64,000 nucleotides of DNA from Actinokineospora sp. NBRC 105648 (GCF_030269645.1 NZ_BSTR01000001.1:53740-117739); one strand, 5' to 3'; counted from the first letter of the stretch, positions 33,485-42,534 are shown. Notes: a model not told the origin generated them from the letters alone. Numbers and translations: made by a program.

Positions 33485-34240
33485 CTAGTCCACGACGGAC
33501 AGCGCGTCGATGTGGCCGCGGATGCGGTCGATCACCGCGGGGACGTGCGCGTTGAGGTAGAAGTGTCCACCCGGGAACAGTTCCAGGGTGAACTCGCCGT
33601 CGGTGTGCTCGGCCCAGCGGCGGGTCTCCTCGGTGGTGGCCTTGGGGTCGGTGTCCCCCAGCAGGGCGATCACCGGGACCCGCAACCGGGTGCCGCCGAC
33701 GTGCCGGTAGGTCTCGGCCGCCTTGTAGTCCGAGCGGATGGACGGCAGCACCATGCGCAGGATCTCGTCGTCGTCGAGCAGCTGCGACTCGGTCCCGTTG
33801 AGCCGCTTGATCTCGGCGATCAGGCCGTCGTCGTCCTGCTCGTGCACCCGCTCGTCGCGCAGCGCCGAGGGGGCCCGGCGGCCGGAGACGAACACGCCGT
33901 TGACCACCGAGGTCCGCTCCTGCAACCGCAGCCCCAGCTCGAAGGCCACCGAGGCGCCCATGCTGTGGCCGAACAGGGTCAGCGGCTTGTCCAGGAACGG
34001 CGCGACCACGTCGGCGATCTTGTCGGCCAGCTCGCCGACGGTCTCCACGCACGGCTCGCCGCGCCGGTCCTGCCGCCCCGGGTACTGCACGGCCAGCACC
34101 TCGACGCGCGGCGCCATCGCCCGGGACACCGGGAAGAAGTAGCTCGCCGAGCCACCCGCGTGCGGCAGGCAGAGCAGGCGGGCGGGCGCGTCCGGCGCCG
34201 GGTGGAAGCGGCGCACCCACAGGTCGGTGTCGGTGGTCAT
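33485..34240 (-). CDS. Type II thioesterase
   Basis: A 251-aa alpha/beta hydrolase of the type II thioesterase family, which removes stalled or wrong acyl groups from PKS/NRPS carrier domains. All catalytic parts are present: nucleophile in FGHSMGAS (Ser near residue 96), the acid in LLGDTDPKAT, and the His in FPGGHFYLNAH. LCLPHAGGSASYF near the N-terminus forms the oxyanion hole. The 24-bp gap to the upstream carboxyltransferase gene suggests co-transcription. It is the intact counterpart of the degenerate protein at 44004. Confidence 0.94.
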   Translation of the reverse strand: MTTDTDLWVRRFHPAPDAPARLLCLPHAGGSASYFFPVSRAMAPRVEVLAVQYPGRQDRRGEPCVETVGELADKIADVVAPFLDKPLTLFGHSMGASVAFELGLRLQERTSVVNGVFVSGRRAPSALRDERVHEQDDDGLIAEIKRLNGTESQLLDDDEILRMVLPSIRSDYKAAETYRHVGGTRLRVPVIALLGDTDPKATTEETRRWAEHTDGEFTLELFPGGHFYLNAHVPAVIDRIRGHIDALSVVD

Positions 34241-34264
34241 CTCGGGTCCTTCCCCTGGTGATCC

Positions 34265-35692
34265 CTACAGGGGGATGTTGCCATGGTGGCCGCGGCCCGC
34301 GGGTGCGGTCGCGAGTGCCTCGGCGATGTGCCGACGGGAGTGCGCGGGCTCGATGACCTCGTCCACCACGCCCAGCGCGAGCGCCCGGTCGACCCCGCCC
34401 GCGGTGCGCTGCTGCTCGACGACGAGCTCCGCGCGCAGCTGCTCGCGCTCGTCCTCCGGGGTCGCTGCCAGCCGTTTCCGGTGCAGCACGGCCACCGCGG
34501 CCTCCGCGCCCATCACCGCCACCTCGGCCTCGGGCCAGGCGAAGACGCGGGTGGCGCCGAGCGAGCGGGAGTTCATCGCGATGTAGGCGCCGCCGTAGGA
34601 CTTGCGGGTGATCAGGGTCACCCGGGGCACCGCCGCCTCGGCGAAGGCGTGCAGCAGCTTCGCGCCGCGGCGCACCACGCCGCCCCACTCCTGGCCGACG
34701 CCGGGCAGGTAGCCGGGCACGTCGACCAGCACCAGCAGCGGCACGCCGAAGCTGTCGCACATCCGCACGAACCGCGACGCCTTCTCCGCCGAGAGCGAGT
34801 CCAGGCAACCGCCCTTGCGCAGCGGGTTGTTCGCGATCACGCCGATCGTGCGGCCCGCCAGCCTGCCCAGGCCGACCACGATGTTGGCCGCCCACTTGGC
34901 CTGCAGCTCCTCGAAGGCGCCGTCGTCGAGCAGCGCGCGCACCACCGGCTTGACGTCGTAGGCGCGCTTGGGGTTCTCCGGCAGCAGCTCGCGCAGCGGG
35001 GTCTCACCCGCGGCGGAGCGCACGTCGAGCAGGCCGGGGCGGGTCAGCAGGGTGGTGATCGCGCGGGCCCGTTCGTAGGCCTGCGCCTCGGTTTCCACGG
35101 TCACGTGCACCACACCGGACTTGCGGCCGTGCGCCTCGACGCCGCCGAGGCCCTCTTGATCGATCTGTTCACCGGTGACGCTGCGCACGACGTCCGGGCC
35201 GGTGACGAACACCCGGCCGGCCGTCGACATGATCACCAGGTCGGTCAGCGCCGGGCCGTAGGCGGCGGCGCCCGCGGCCGGGCCGAGCACGACCGAGAGC
35301 TGCGGCACCCGACCGGAGGCCCGGGTCATCGCGGCGAACATCCGGCCGACGCCGTCCATCGACTCCACACCGTCGGCCAGCTTGGCGCCGCCGGAGTGCC
35401 AGAGCCCGATCACCGGCACGCGCAGCCGCACGGCCAGCTCGATCGCGTCGATGATCCGGTCGGCCTCGGCCGAGCCGAGCGAGCCGCCGCGGTTGGTGGC
35501 GTCGGTGCAGTAGGCCACGATCGGCGCCCCGTTGACCCGGCCGCGGGTGTAGGTCACCGCGGTGGTGCCGCCCGCGCGCAGCTCGGTCGCCGAGCCCGGG
35601 TCGAGCAGCTGGGCCAGGCGGTGCTCGGGGTCGCGGAAGTCGCCCTCGTGAATCCCTGATTCGTCGAGTGAATGCCCGGCGAGAACGGTCAT
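34265..35692 (-). CDS. Acyl-CoA carboxylase carboxyltransferase (beta) subunit
   Basis: A 475-aa carboxyltransferase that moves CO2 from biotin carrier protein to acetyl-, propionyl- or butyryl-CoA, giving malonyl-, methylmalonyl- or ethylmalonyl-CoA extender units. Both halves of the crotonase-like fold are seen, with oxyanion glycines in VLGPAAGAAAYGPAL and ITRKSYGGAYIAM. The hallmark PGYLPGVGQEWGGVVRRGAKLLHAF is cited here only by its short core GYLPGVGQEWGGV. Shorter than many PccB proteins (about 530 aa) because of a reduced N-terminus. Biotinylated alpha and epsilon subunits are not in the window and must come from elsewhere. Location beside a type II thioesterase and LAL regulators implies extender-unit supply for the PKS. 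Confidence 0.93.
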   Translation of the reverse strand: MTVLAGHSLDESGIHEGDFRDPEHRLAQLLDPGSATELRAGGTTAVTYTRGRVNGAPIVAYCTDATNRGGSLGSAEADRIIDAIELAVRLRVPVIGLWHSGGAKLADGVESMDGVGRMFAAMTRASGRVPQLSVVLGPAAGAAAYGPALTDLVIMSTAGRVFVTGPDVVRSVTGEQIDQEGLGGVEAHGRKSGVVHVTVETEAQAYERARAITTLLTRPGLLDVRSAAGETPLRELLPENPKRAYDVKPVVRALLDDGAFEELQAKWAANIVVGLGRLAGRTIGVIANNPLRKGGCLDSLSAEKASRFVRMCDSFGVPLLVLVDVPGYLPGVGQEWGGVVRRGAKLLHAFAEAAVPRVTLITRKSYGGAYIAMNSRSLGATRVFAWPEAEVAVMGAEAAVAVLHRKRLAATPEDEREQLRAELVVEQQRTAGGVDRALALGVVDEVIEPAHSRRHIAEALATAPAGRGHHGNIPL

Positions 35693-36020
35693 GGCCTCAT
35701 TCCCCCACTCAGATAGCGGCGTGACCCCCCGTGAATCCCGACCATCCCAGCGGCGTCGGGGGTGGACAACCCCTACCGCCGGGTGGGACGGATGCGCTGG
35801 GGCTGCATCGATCCGACCAGGGAGTAGGTCCGGGCCGGGGTGGCCGCGTCTACCCCTGGGCACCCCTATTCCTACCTGGCGTGCCTTGCGTTTTCCTTAA
35901 GTCCGCGGTTAACCAGAAGATCTCGTGGCCGCAATGACAATTCACTTCTCGGTCACCCGGCGCCGGGAGTAGATTGCTCAGCCGGACCGCCGCTCGCGGG
36001 GTGTGGAGGGGATGGCCGGG
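35693..36020. promoter_or_regulatory. Divergent region between carboxyltransferase gene and LAL 2
   Basis: 328 bp with no gene. CAACCCCTA at 35767-35775 and ACCCCT repeats at about 35851-35867 resemble the reverse complement of the CTAGGGG boxes upstream of the P450 and PKS genes. TTCACTTCTCGG near 35942 repeats a 12-mer upstream of LAL 1. GGAGGGG (36005-36011) is the ribosome binding site of LAL 2. A reasonable place for autoregulation by LAL proteins; inferred. Confidence 0.45.
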
Positions 36021-38522
36021 ATGGCACTGGTCGAACGCCGGGCCGCGCTCGCGGCGCTGACCGCGACCCTGGCCGAGAGCACCGCCGGTGCCGGTCGGGT
36101 CGCCGCGGTCACCGGGGGCCTGGCCAGTGGCAAGTCCAGCCTGCTGGACGTCTTCGCGGGCCAGGTCGCCGACTCGGGAGCGCTCCTGCTGACCGCCACC
36201 GGCTCGCGCGGCGAGCGGGCGATCCCGCTCGGCGCGGTGGGGCAGCTGGTGTCCGGGCTGGCCGACGACGGCGTCGGGACTCTGGCCGACCGGGTGTTGC
36301 GCGCGGCGGCCGAACGACCGGTGGTGCTCGTCGTCGACGACGTGCAGCACCTCGACGGCGCCTCGCTGCGCGCGCTGGCCGGGCTGCGCGACCGGTTCGC
36401 CGACGCGCCGGTGCTGCTGGTGTTCACCGAGTGGGAGCCGCTCTCCGCCGGGGACCTGACGATGCGCGCCGATCGGCGGGTGCGGCTGGGGCCGTTGAGC
36501 GAGGCCGGGGTCGCCGAACTGCTCTGCGCCGAACTGGGCGACGACCGCGCGACGGCGGCGTGCCACCGGGTCAGTGGTGGCAACCCGTTGCTGGTGCACG
36601 CGTTGGTGGCTGATCACCGCGCCGGTCGCGCGGTGCCGGGGAACTCCTTCCGACAAGCGGTCTTGGCCTGCCTGCACCGCTGGGAGCCGCGGCTGCTGGA
36701 GGTCGCCCAGGCGCTGGCCGTCCTGAGTGGACAGACCTCGCCCGGCCTGGTGGCCGAGCTCACCGGGTCGAGCCGGGCCGTGGTCGCCCGCACGACCGGC
36801 ATCCTCGCCGCCGCGGGACTGCTGGTGGGCGGCCGGTTCCGGCACGACGCCGTGCCCGCGGCGGTGCTCGACAGCATGCCCGCCGACGACTCCGCCCGGC
36901 TGCACCTGCGGGCGGCCGAGGTGCTCCACCGCCGCCGCGCCGCACCGATGGACGTGGCCCGCCTCCTCGTCGCCGCGGGCCAGGTCGGCGGTGCGTGGGG
37001 CGTGGCGGTGCTGTGCGCGGCGGCGGCCGACGCGACCGCCTGCGACAAGGGCGAGTTCGCGGTGCGCTGCCTCGAACTGGCCTTGCCCGCGACCACCGGC
37101 CGCATGCGCTCCACCACCGCGGCGGCCCTGGCCCGGATCGCTTGGCGCTACGCGCCCGCGGAGTTGCCCTGTCTGTCAGAAGTGGACACTGAGACCGCGG
37201 TGCGGTACGCGCTGTGGCACGCCTCCGACACCGTGCCGGACCTGTTGGCCCAGGTGACCGACCCACGCGCCGCCACCGGCTTCACCCTGGGCGACGAGTG
37301 GATCCGCGGCCCCCGTGCCACCCGAGTCGCCCGCGGAACACCGGTAGCCCTGTGGGAACACTCCGCCGCGGCCCTGTTGCCAGGGTTGCTGCGTGGCGAA
37401 AACGACGAGGTCGTCCGCGACGCGGAACGCGTGTTGCACGGGTGTCTGCTAGGCGACCAGACCGCGGAGGTGCTGGCGTCCGCACTGACCGCCCTGGCTT
37501 ACGCCGACCGCCCAGACCGCGCAGAGTACTGGTGCGGCGAGTTGGTGGCCGAAGCGGGCAAGCGCGGCGCCACCATGTGGCTGGCATTGCTGGAGGCGGT
37601 AGGCGCCGAGATCTCCTTGCGGCGCGGCGCAATCCGAACGGCACGCGAACAAGCCGAAGTCGCATTGCGACGGTTGCCGGCACGGTCTTGGGGCGTGCTG
37701 GTGGCTTTGCCCCTGTCGACAATAGTGTCGGCCGACACCGCCCTCGGGGTGGCAGACAGCGCAGGCTTGCGCGAGGTCGTCCCAGACACGGTCTTCGACA
37801 CGGTGATGGGCGTGCGGTACCTGCGAGCACGCGGCCAGCACTACCTGGCAACTGATCGCCTTCTAGCTGCTGTCGCGGACTTCCAAGCATGCGGCCGTTT
37901 CCTGACCCGCAACGGAATCGACCTGCCCGCCCTCGCACCCTGGCGCACAGACCTGGCCGAAGCCCACGTGCGCATGGGCCGCCGCCGAATCGCCGCCCAC
38001 CTAGCCCAGGCGCAGGCAGAATTGCCTTCGTGCGGAAGACTTTCCCGAGCCCGCTCACTACGAGTGCTGGCAGTGGCCGAAGAACGCGGACTGGCCCTGA
38101 TGCAGCAGTCAGCAGAGGAGTTCCGCGCATCCGGCGACCGCTTCGGCGCAGCCGTCGCCCTAGCCGAACTGAGCGGCCTGCTGGCCGAACGCGGCGAACC
38201 CGCCCGATCCCGCCGAGTGGCGAAGACGGCAACAGACGAAGCCCTGGAGTGCGGCGTCGACGACTTGGTCGACCGGGTCCTGCGCCAAGGAGCAGTCACC
38301 ACTCTGGAACGCGAGACGTCCGGTGGCCTGAGCGACGCGGAGCACCGGGTGGCCTCGTTGGCGGCACTTGGCCACACGAACCGGGAGATCTCGACCAAGC
38401 TGTACATCACGGTGAGCACGGTGGAGCAGCACTTGACCAAGATCTACCGCAAACTGGGCGTTTCCCGGCGTTCGGACTTGCCCTCCGTCCTGACCGGACA
38501 CTCGGATCGGGCTGGGGCGTGA
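36021..38522 (+). CDS. Large ATP-binding LuxR-family (LAL) transcriptional regulator 2
   Basis: An 833-aa LAL regulator: Walker A GGLASGKSSLLDVF near residue 32, Walker B VVLVVDDVQHLDG near residue 105, helical middle region, and C-terminal LuxR HTH (ALGHTNREISTKLYITVSTV). It resembles LAL 1 from end to end and has nearly the same recognition helix. The ATG at 36021 is preferred over GTG 36003 and ATG 36012: it lies 9 nt from GGAGGGG and gives the MALVER start shared with LAL 1. It is divergent from the carboxyltransferase/thioesterase pair and probably activates polyketide genes. Its 3' end abuts the broken toxin remnant. Confidence 0.93.
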   Translation: MALVERRAALAALTATLAESTAGAGRVAAVTGGLASGKSSLLDVFAGQVADSGALLLTATGSRGERAIPLGAVGQLVSGLADDGVGTLADRVLRAAAERPVVLVVDDVQHLDGASLRALAGLRDRFADAPVLLVFTEWEPLSAGDLTMRADRRVRLGPLSEAGVAELLCAELGDDRATAACHRVSGGNPLLVHALVADHRAGRAVPGNSFRQAVLACLHRWEPRLLEVAQALAVLSGQTSPGLVAELTGSSRAVVARTTGILAAAGLLVGGRFRHDAVPAAVLDSMPADDSARLHLRAAEVLHRRRAAPMDVARLLVAAGQVGGAWGVAVLCAAAADATACDKGEFAVRCLELALPATTGRMRSTTAAALARIAWRYAPAELPCLSEVDTETAVRYALWHASDTVPDLLAQVTDPRAATGFTLGDEWIRGPRATRVARGTPVALWEHSAAALLPGLLRGENDEVVRDAERVLHGCLLGDQTAEVLASALTALAYADRPDRAEYWCGELVAEAGKRGATMWLALLEAVGAEISLRRGAIRTAREQAEVALRRLPARSWGVLVALPLSTIVSADTALGVADSAGLREVVPDTVFDTVMGVRYLRARGQHYLATDRLLAAVADFQACGRFLTRNGIDLPALAPWRTDLAEAHVRMGRRRIAAHLAQAQAELPSCGRLSRARSLRVLAVAEERGLALMQQSAEEFRASGDRFGAAVALAELSGLLAERGEPARSRRVAKTATDEALECGVDDLVDRVLRQGAVTTLERETSGGLSDAEHRVASLAALGHTNREISTKLYITVSTVEQHLTKIYRKLGVSRRSDLPSVLTGHSDRAGA

Positions 38523-38752
38523 GGTTAGGGCTTTAGCTAGTCGAATTGGCTCATGGGGTCAGCGGCCCTGCTGTTGAATACATACTTGGATCGGGTTGGG
38601 CTTTGGCGGCGTAATTCGGTGCCCGGCTTAGATAGGGGCGCTAGCAGGTTAGGATCCCGTGCATGTCCGTCTCTCGCGACGCCGAAGCTCTCAGCGCGGT
38701 CTCGATTGCGGCAGGAACTTCCACCCGACATCATTCCGCCGGACAAGCGGTC

Positions 38753-39797
38753 GGCGAGTTCAGGCGGTGGAAGCATCTGCTTCGAGGAGTTCGGTGAATA
38801 CCTCGCTGGGCTTCTTCCAGTCATGGATCTTACGGGGTCGGTCGTTGATCTCCGCGGCGATGGCGGCGAGGTAGGTCGGGTCGCTGGTGATCTCGACGCC
38901 CTTGGGCAGGTACTCGCGAACGATCCGGTTGAGGTTCTCGTTGCTTCCCCGTTCCCGGGGTGAGTGCGGGTGGGCGAAGAACACCGGCAACCCGGTGGCC
39001 GCGACATCCTTGTGCAGAGCCATTTCCGAGCCGCAGTCCCACGTCAACGAGCGTGTGATCGACGCGGGGAGGTCGCCGACGGCGGCGATGATCGCCTGGG
39101 TCACCGTCAACGAGTCCCGCCCGGTCAACGGAACCAGGATCAGAAACCTGCTCGTGCGCTCCACCAGGGTCGCCACCGCCGACTTGCCACCCTTCCCGAT
39201 CACCAGATCTCCCTCCCAGTGGCCAGGCACAGCACGCCCGACGACCTCGTCGGGGCGGTCGTCGATATAGCGGGGCTCCCGGATCCGCGGGGCGGGTGCC
39301 GGGCGCGGACCGGTGCGCCGGGTCCGGCCGGTGCGCAACGCGATCAACTCCCGACGCAGCGTCGCGACCGGCTGCGCGTAGACCCACTGGTAGATCGCCT
39401 CGTGACTCACCCGACCAGGGTCCCCGGCCGCATGCTCGCGTGCCAACCGGCCCGCGATCGAGGCAGGTGACCAGCCACGACGCAACAACGACCACACCCG
39501 CGCCCTGGTCCGAGCCGACCGCTCCACCGCCATCACCTTCGGCCGACACCGCCCCACCCTCGCGGCGGCCTCGGCCGCCACCGCCCGATACCCGTCCCGG
39601 CCACCATGACGACCCACCTCACGCGACACCACAGAGGCATTCCGACCGATCCGGGCGGCGATGTCCTTGAACTCCAACAACTCCACCAAACCCCGGGAGA
39701 TCTCCTCCCGATCAGCCAACGTCAACATCTCCCGCACGACAGGGCATCCTTCCCCACCGAACACCAAGTTCACATGCTACGACCGTCTGAACCTGCC
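38753..39797 (-). mobile_element. IS30-family insertion sequence, about 1045 bp, with GTC target duplication
   Basis: 24-bp terminal inverted repeats at 38753-38776 and 39774-39797 match at 19 positions (GGC..GTTCAG.CGGT....AGCAT). GTC flanks both ends (38750-38752 and 39798-39800), a 3-bp target duplication as expected for the family. Removing the element and one GTC restores the reading frame of the toxin gene it interrupts, which confirms the boundaries. Confidence 0.93.
38760..39773 (-). CDS. IS30-family transposase
   Basis: A 337-aa DDE transposase. The N-terminal helix-turn-helix region has LTLADREEISRGL and ASVVSREVGRHGG; catalytic residues lie in PGHWEGDLVIGKGG (Asp), LTWDCGSEMA (Asp) and ERGSNENLNRIVREYLPKG (Glu), the characteristic IS30 signature. 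Length is normal and the frame is intact, so it should be active. It reads opposite to the interrupted toxin gene, and its coding sequence reaches into both terminal repeats. Confidence 0.95.
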   Translation of the reverse strand: MNLVFGGEGCPVVREMLTLADREEISRGLVELLEFKDIAARIGRNASVVSREVGRHGGRDGYRAVAAEAAARVGRCRPKVMAVERSARTRARVWSLLRRGWSPASIAGRLAREHAAGDPGRVSHEAIYQWVYAQPVATLRRELIALRTGRTRRTGPRPAPAPRIREPRYIDDRPDEVVGRAVPGHWEGDLVIGKGGKSAVATLVERTSRFLILVPLTGRDSLTVTQAIIAAVGDLPASITRSLTWDCGSEMALHKDVAATGLPVFFAHPHSPRERGSNENLNRIVREYLPKGVEITSDPTYLAAIAAEINDRPRKIHDWKKPSEVFTELLEADASTA

Positions 39798-40147
39798 GTC
39801 ACCTGGTGCGTCGACTCCCAAGACGCACGGCCGGTGGATTGGTCCGAACGGGACAACTCGCGGGGAAGTGAGTGGGAAAGATGACAAATACGATCAAGCT
39901 GTGGCCTATTTCGAGTCGCGCCCGGGTGGTCGAGTACCCCTTCGGGCATCGGACGTGGAGATGAAGCTGGCCGTTCACATGCGGTGCACGGCATTAGTTC
40001 GATCACACTCGTGATCAATCATGTGCCGTGTACTTGAGGTCCTTTTTCGTGCGATGCGCTAGTGCCAAAGATTTTGGCCAAAGGCTGCGTTGTGATTGTG
40101 CACGGTGCGGGCGGATTCTTTCGGATCTATCACGGGAGGGATGCGAC

Positions 40148-40567
40148 ATGAGGTCGCTGACAGCGTTCTACGGGCAAGACGACGACGAAAGCGGTGTCAT
40201 CCTCGCGACCGAGGTCGATGTGGACGTGCTACTCGATCGGATCCAGCAGGACTCCACAAGGCTAGGATGCCCATTCCTCGTGCAGGTTTACATCACCGGT
40301 GAAAGTGGAATCCACACGCCCGAGGTCGGAGTCGGGGTCGATGGCGAATACGGCGCGATGTCCTACTCGGGACGCCAGTGGCCCGGGCTCTGGCTCAGCG
40401 TTGGCAGTGATTCCGCCCCGGGTGTGACAAGTTACGACTTCATGGGCAACGAGACTGAGTTCCCCCGAAGCGCCCGTATCCCGATGCCTTCGCTCCGGCA
40501 AGGCCTGAAAGAATTCCTCACCACTGGCGGCGATCGACCTGTGTCAATCGAATGGAAGAAGAAGTAG
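40148..40567 (+). CDS. Imm1-family immunity protein
   Basis: A 139-aa protein resembling the Imm1 family (PF14430): N-terminal LTAFYGQDDDESGVIL, then EVDVDVLLDRI, and a C-terminal MPSLRQGLKEFLTTGGDRP. Imm1 proteins neutralise SCP1.201/DddA-type deaminase toxins and are usually encoded directly downstream of them, as here. ATG 40148 lies 7 nt after GGAGGG and overlaps the toxin stop (ATGA). The toxin is broken, so this is now an orphan immunity gene that could still protect against the same toxin from siblings. It is cytoplasmic with no signal peptide. Confidence 0.85.
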   Translation: MRSLTAFYGQDDDESGVILATEVDVDVLLDRIQQDSTRLGCPFLVQVYITGESGIHTPEVGVGVDGEYGAMSYSGRQWPGLWLSVGSDSAPGVTSYDFMGNETEFPRSARIPMPSLRQGLKEFLTTGGDRPVSIEWKKK

Positions 40568-40673
40568 AGTAAATTGACCACTTCCTGAGGGTTTGTTGTC
40601 CTCGTTCTGGCAATTGGCCGCCATTCGTCGAATGGGGCGACCACTAGGCGTTATGCTGCAGTCGTCCAAGTGG

Positions 40674-41048
40674 TTACCGGACCACATCGCTGTTGGCCTT
40701 CTCGATGTGTTCGAAGATGTCGGCGTCGGTGGCCCTTTGCCAGTCAGGAAGGCTGTCCCAATCGGCGACGTAGGATGGTTTGGGGTCGGGGAAGTGCTTG
40801 TAGATCTGGCCAATCCAGCAGAGTGCCACGAATCGGCTCTTCTGGTCCCGGGTAAGCTTTCCAGCGGCGCCGTCAGTGGTCGTGATGAAGGCGACAACCT
40901 GGTCGTGGACTGCGGTTGCCGCTTCGCGCTCCCACTCCGGGGTCTCGTCCCACGGCGTGACGTAACCGGGCTTGGGCTCTCCGGGGAAGTGCTTGACCAC
41001 TCCGGCGATCCACGCTTCGCGGAACACCCGGCCTCCGTTGTGCGACAT
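40674..41048 (-). CDS. Small protein with an internal duplication, function unknown
   Basis: A 124-aa acidic, soluble protein built of two related halves: WIAGVVKHFPGEPKPGYV with WDETPEWERE, and WIGQIYKHFPDPKPSYV with WDSLPDWQR. Each unit ends in a helix. I do not recognise the family. Start is the ATG at 41048, with GGGAG 8-9 nt upstream; an in-frame ATG at 41066 would overlap the regulator's stop. It follows the XRE/TPR regulator by 14 bp on the same strand and is likely its operon partner. A weak hairpin (40620-40634) lies at its 3' end, facing the immunity gene. Confidence 0.75.
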   Translation of the reverse strand: MSHNGGRVFREAWIAGVVKHFPGEPKPGYVTPWDETPEWEREAATAVHDQVVAFITTTDGAAGKLTRDQKSRFVALCWIGQIYKHFPDPKPSYVADWDSLPDWQRATDADIFEHIEKANSDVVR

Positions 41049-41062
41049 CGTGCTGTCTCCCA

Positions 41063-42361
41063 TCACGCGGCTCGGTCGCCGACCAGGTTGGTGATCTCGG
41101 CGTCGAGTCGTTGGATTCGTTGGTCGGTGCGCAGTGGGACCAGTTTGGGCCGCAGGTCGCGCAGCTTGCGCGCGACCACCCCCGACCCGGTCTCGCGGGC
41201 GGTGGCCAGGACCGCGTCGGTGTGGGTGATCACCTGGTCGACATCGCGGCGGTGGACACCGACCATCGCCAGGTCGGTCAGCACCCCGGCCTTGCGCCGG
41301 GTGGTGAGCGCCGTGCCCGATGCCTCGGTCAACGCGGCCTCGGCGAGATCGAGCCTGCCGAGAGTGACGTAACAGGCACCCCGCTGCTCGGGCAGCCGCG
41401 ATCCGTCGAACCGCAACCAGCCGCCGTTGTGCGCGTTCCCCGGCCGGACCTCCGCCGCTGTGTCGAGTGCTCGTTGGCAGGCGGTCAGGTCACCGAGTCC
41501 CGCGTGGGTCTCGGCCTGGGCCGCGGCCACCCAGTGGCGAGTAGACAGCCCGCTGTCCCCACGACGTGCCATGTCGGCTGCCAGGTCGAGCATCGGGGCA
41601 GCTTCGGTGAACCGCCGTTCGTAGACGGCGATGAAAGCGTGCCTGGTCAACGCGCATGCCCACAGGTCGACTGAGCCGGCTTCCTTGGCCGCCGTCGCCG
41701 CCAGGGTGTAGCAGTGAGCCGCGTCGGTGTAGCGGTCGGCGTCGAACAGGATCTCACCGGCGAGCTGGAACAGATCGGCCGTCAGCCCGCATAGGTTTCG
41801 GTGAACGTCAGCCGCCTGTGGTCGCCGCAGGCTCGCGGACAGCACGTCGAGCTGGGCTTGGACCGGCGAGAGCAGGTGGCCCTTGATCGGCGCGATCGCG
41901 TACACCTGCCAGAGGTGGCGGTTGAGCTGCGTGAACTCACCAACCGCGATCGGGCCCAACGCGCCATCTCGGCCGGCACCGATCGCAGGTGTTACCGCGG
42001 GGAGCGCTAACGAAGCGCTCGTCATGCTGAACAGGCGTAACAGGTCTCGACGGTTCATGTCGTCTGTCTCCGCGTGACTGGGCTGGGCGGGCATCGATCC
42101 GGTCTGGAGCGCGGGCCGCACTCGTGGCGGGCGCCCCGTCATGGCTACCGGATCGTGGAGGAGCGCGTCCAGCTCGGCCGGGGTCTTTCGCAGCGTAGCT
42201 GCCAGACGTGAACGAAGTTCGAGACCGGGTCGGTGGTCGCCCGCTTCCCAGAAGCGCACCGTGCGCGGGTCGATCCCGAGTGCGTGGGCCAACGCCTCCT
42301 GGGTCAGGTGTGCGGATTCCCGGGCATTGATCAAACCAACCCGCCGGGGATGTGACGCCAT
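41063..42361 (-). CDS. XRE-family regulator with TPR-like C-terminus
   Basis: A 432-aa regulator. Residues about 8-65 are a helix-turn-helix (LTQEALAHALGIDPRTVRFWE); the C-terminal ~280 residues are helical, TPR-like repeats (LFDADRYTDAAHCYTLAATA and similar). Between them lies NRRDLLRLFSMTSASLALPA, which looks like a twin-arginine signal but is internal and downstream of a DNA-binding domain, so export is doubtful. ATG 42361 has GGAGG just upstream. Such regulators are abundant in actinomycetes, often beside small unknown genes. Targets unknown; divergent from the kinase-like gene at 42535. Confidence 0.88.
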   Translation of the reverse strand: MASHPRRVGLINARESAHLTQEALAHALGIDPRTVRFWEAGDHRPGLELRSRLAATLRKTPAELDALLHDPVAMTGRPPRVRPALQTGSMPAQPSHAETDDMNRRDLLRLFSMTSASLALPAVTPAIGAGRDGALGPIAVGEFTQLNRHLWQVYAIAPIKGHLLSPVQAQLDVLSASLRRPQAADVHRNLCGLTADLFQLAGEILFDADRYTDAAHCYTLAATAAKEAGSVDLWACALTRHAFIAVYERRFTEAAPMLDLAADMARRGDSGLSTRHWVAAAQAETHAGLGDLTACQRALDTAAEVRPGNAHNGGWLRFDGSRLPEQRGACYVTLGRLDLAEAALTEASGTALTTRRKAGVLTDLAMVGVHRRDVDQVITHTDAVLATARETGSGVVARKLRDLRPKLVPLRTDQRIQRLDAEITNLVGDRAA

Positions 42362-42534
42362 GGAAACCTCCGGGCTATGACTCCGGTCCACGATAGCGCA
42401 TGCTGTGACCTGCGAGGACGTGACCGTCGGGTGCTTTCCGGGTGTTTTCCGCTTGTCTTCCGGTCCATTCCCTGTTCGTCGCGACAATCGGTCCCCATCC
42501 TTCTCTCAAACGATGGAGTGGGAGGCGGTCCGGC

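Larger units (their letters stand above)
38553..40151 (+). pseudogene. SCP1.201/DddA-like deaminase toxin remnant, split by IS30
   Basis: Reading + strand across the IS30 element, with one copy of its 3-bp duplication removed, joins KLSARSRLRQELPPDII...PPDKR in frame to SPGASTPKTHGRWIGPNG and on through EVSGKDDKYDQ to SDVEMKLAVHMR. A one-base shift near 39984 then restores GISSITLVINHVPCT, followed by an in-frame TGA (40035-40037) and GPFSCDALVPKILAKG to a stop at 40149-40151. The layout (THGRW, SGKD, xVExKxA, PC...C zinc ligands) is that of SCP1.201-like cytidine deaminase toxin tips. Its stop overlaps the Imm1 start as ATGA. The delivery N-terminus is missing. Three lesions make it dead. 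Confidence 0.85.

Noticed and set aside
38553-38963. A separate 136-aa gene before IS30
   Set aside because: Its second half reads into the IS30 end; the first half joins in frame to the toxin sequence on the far side, so it is a fragment of the pseudogene.
42100-42200. Internal twin-arginine-like motif in the XRE regulator as a real Tat signal
   Set aside because: It lies about 100 residues inside a DNA-binding protein, so it would need an unproven internal start or processing.
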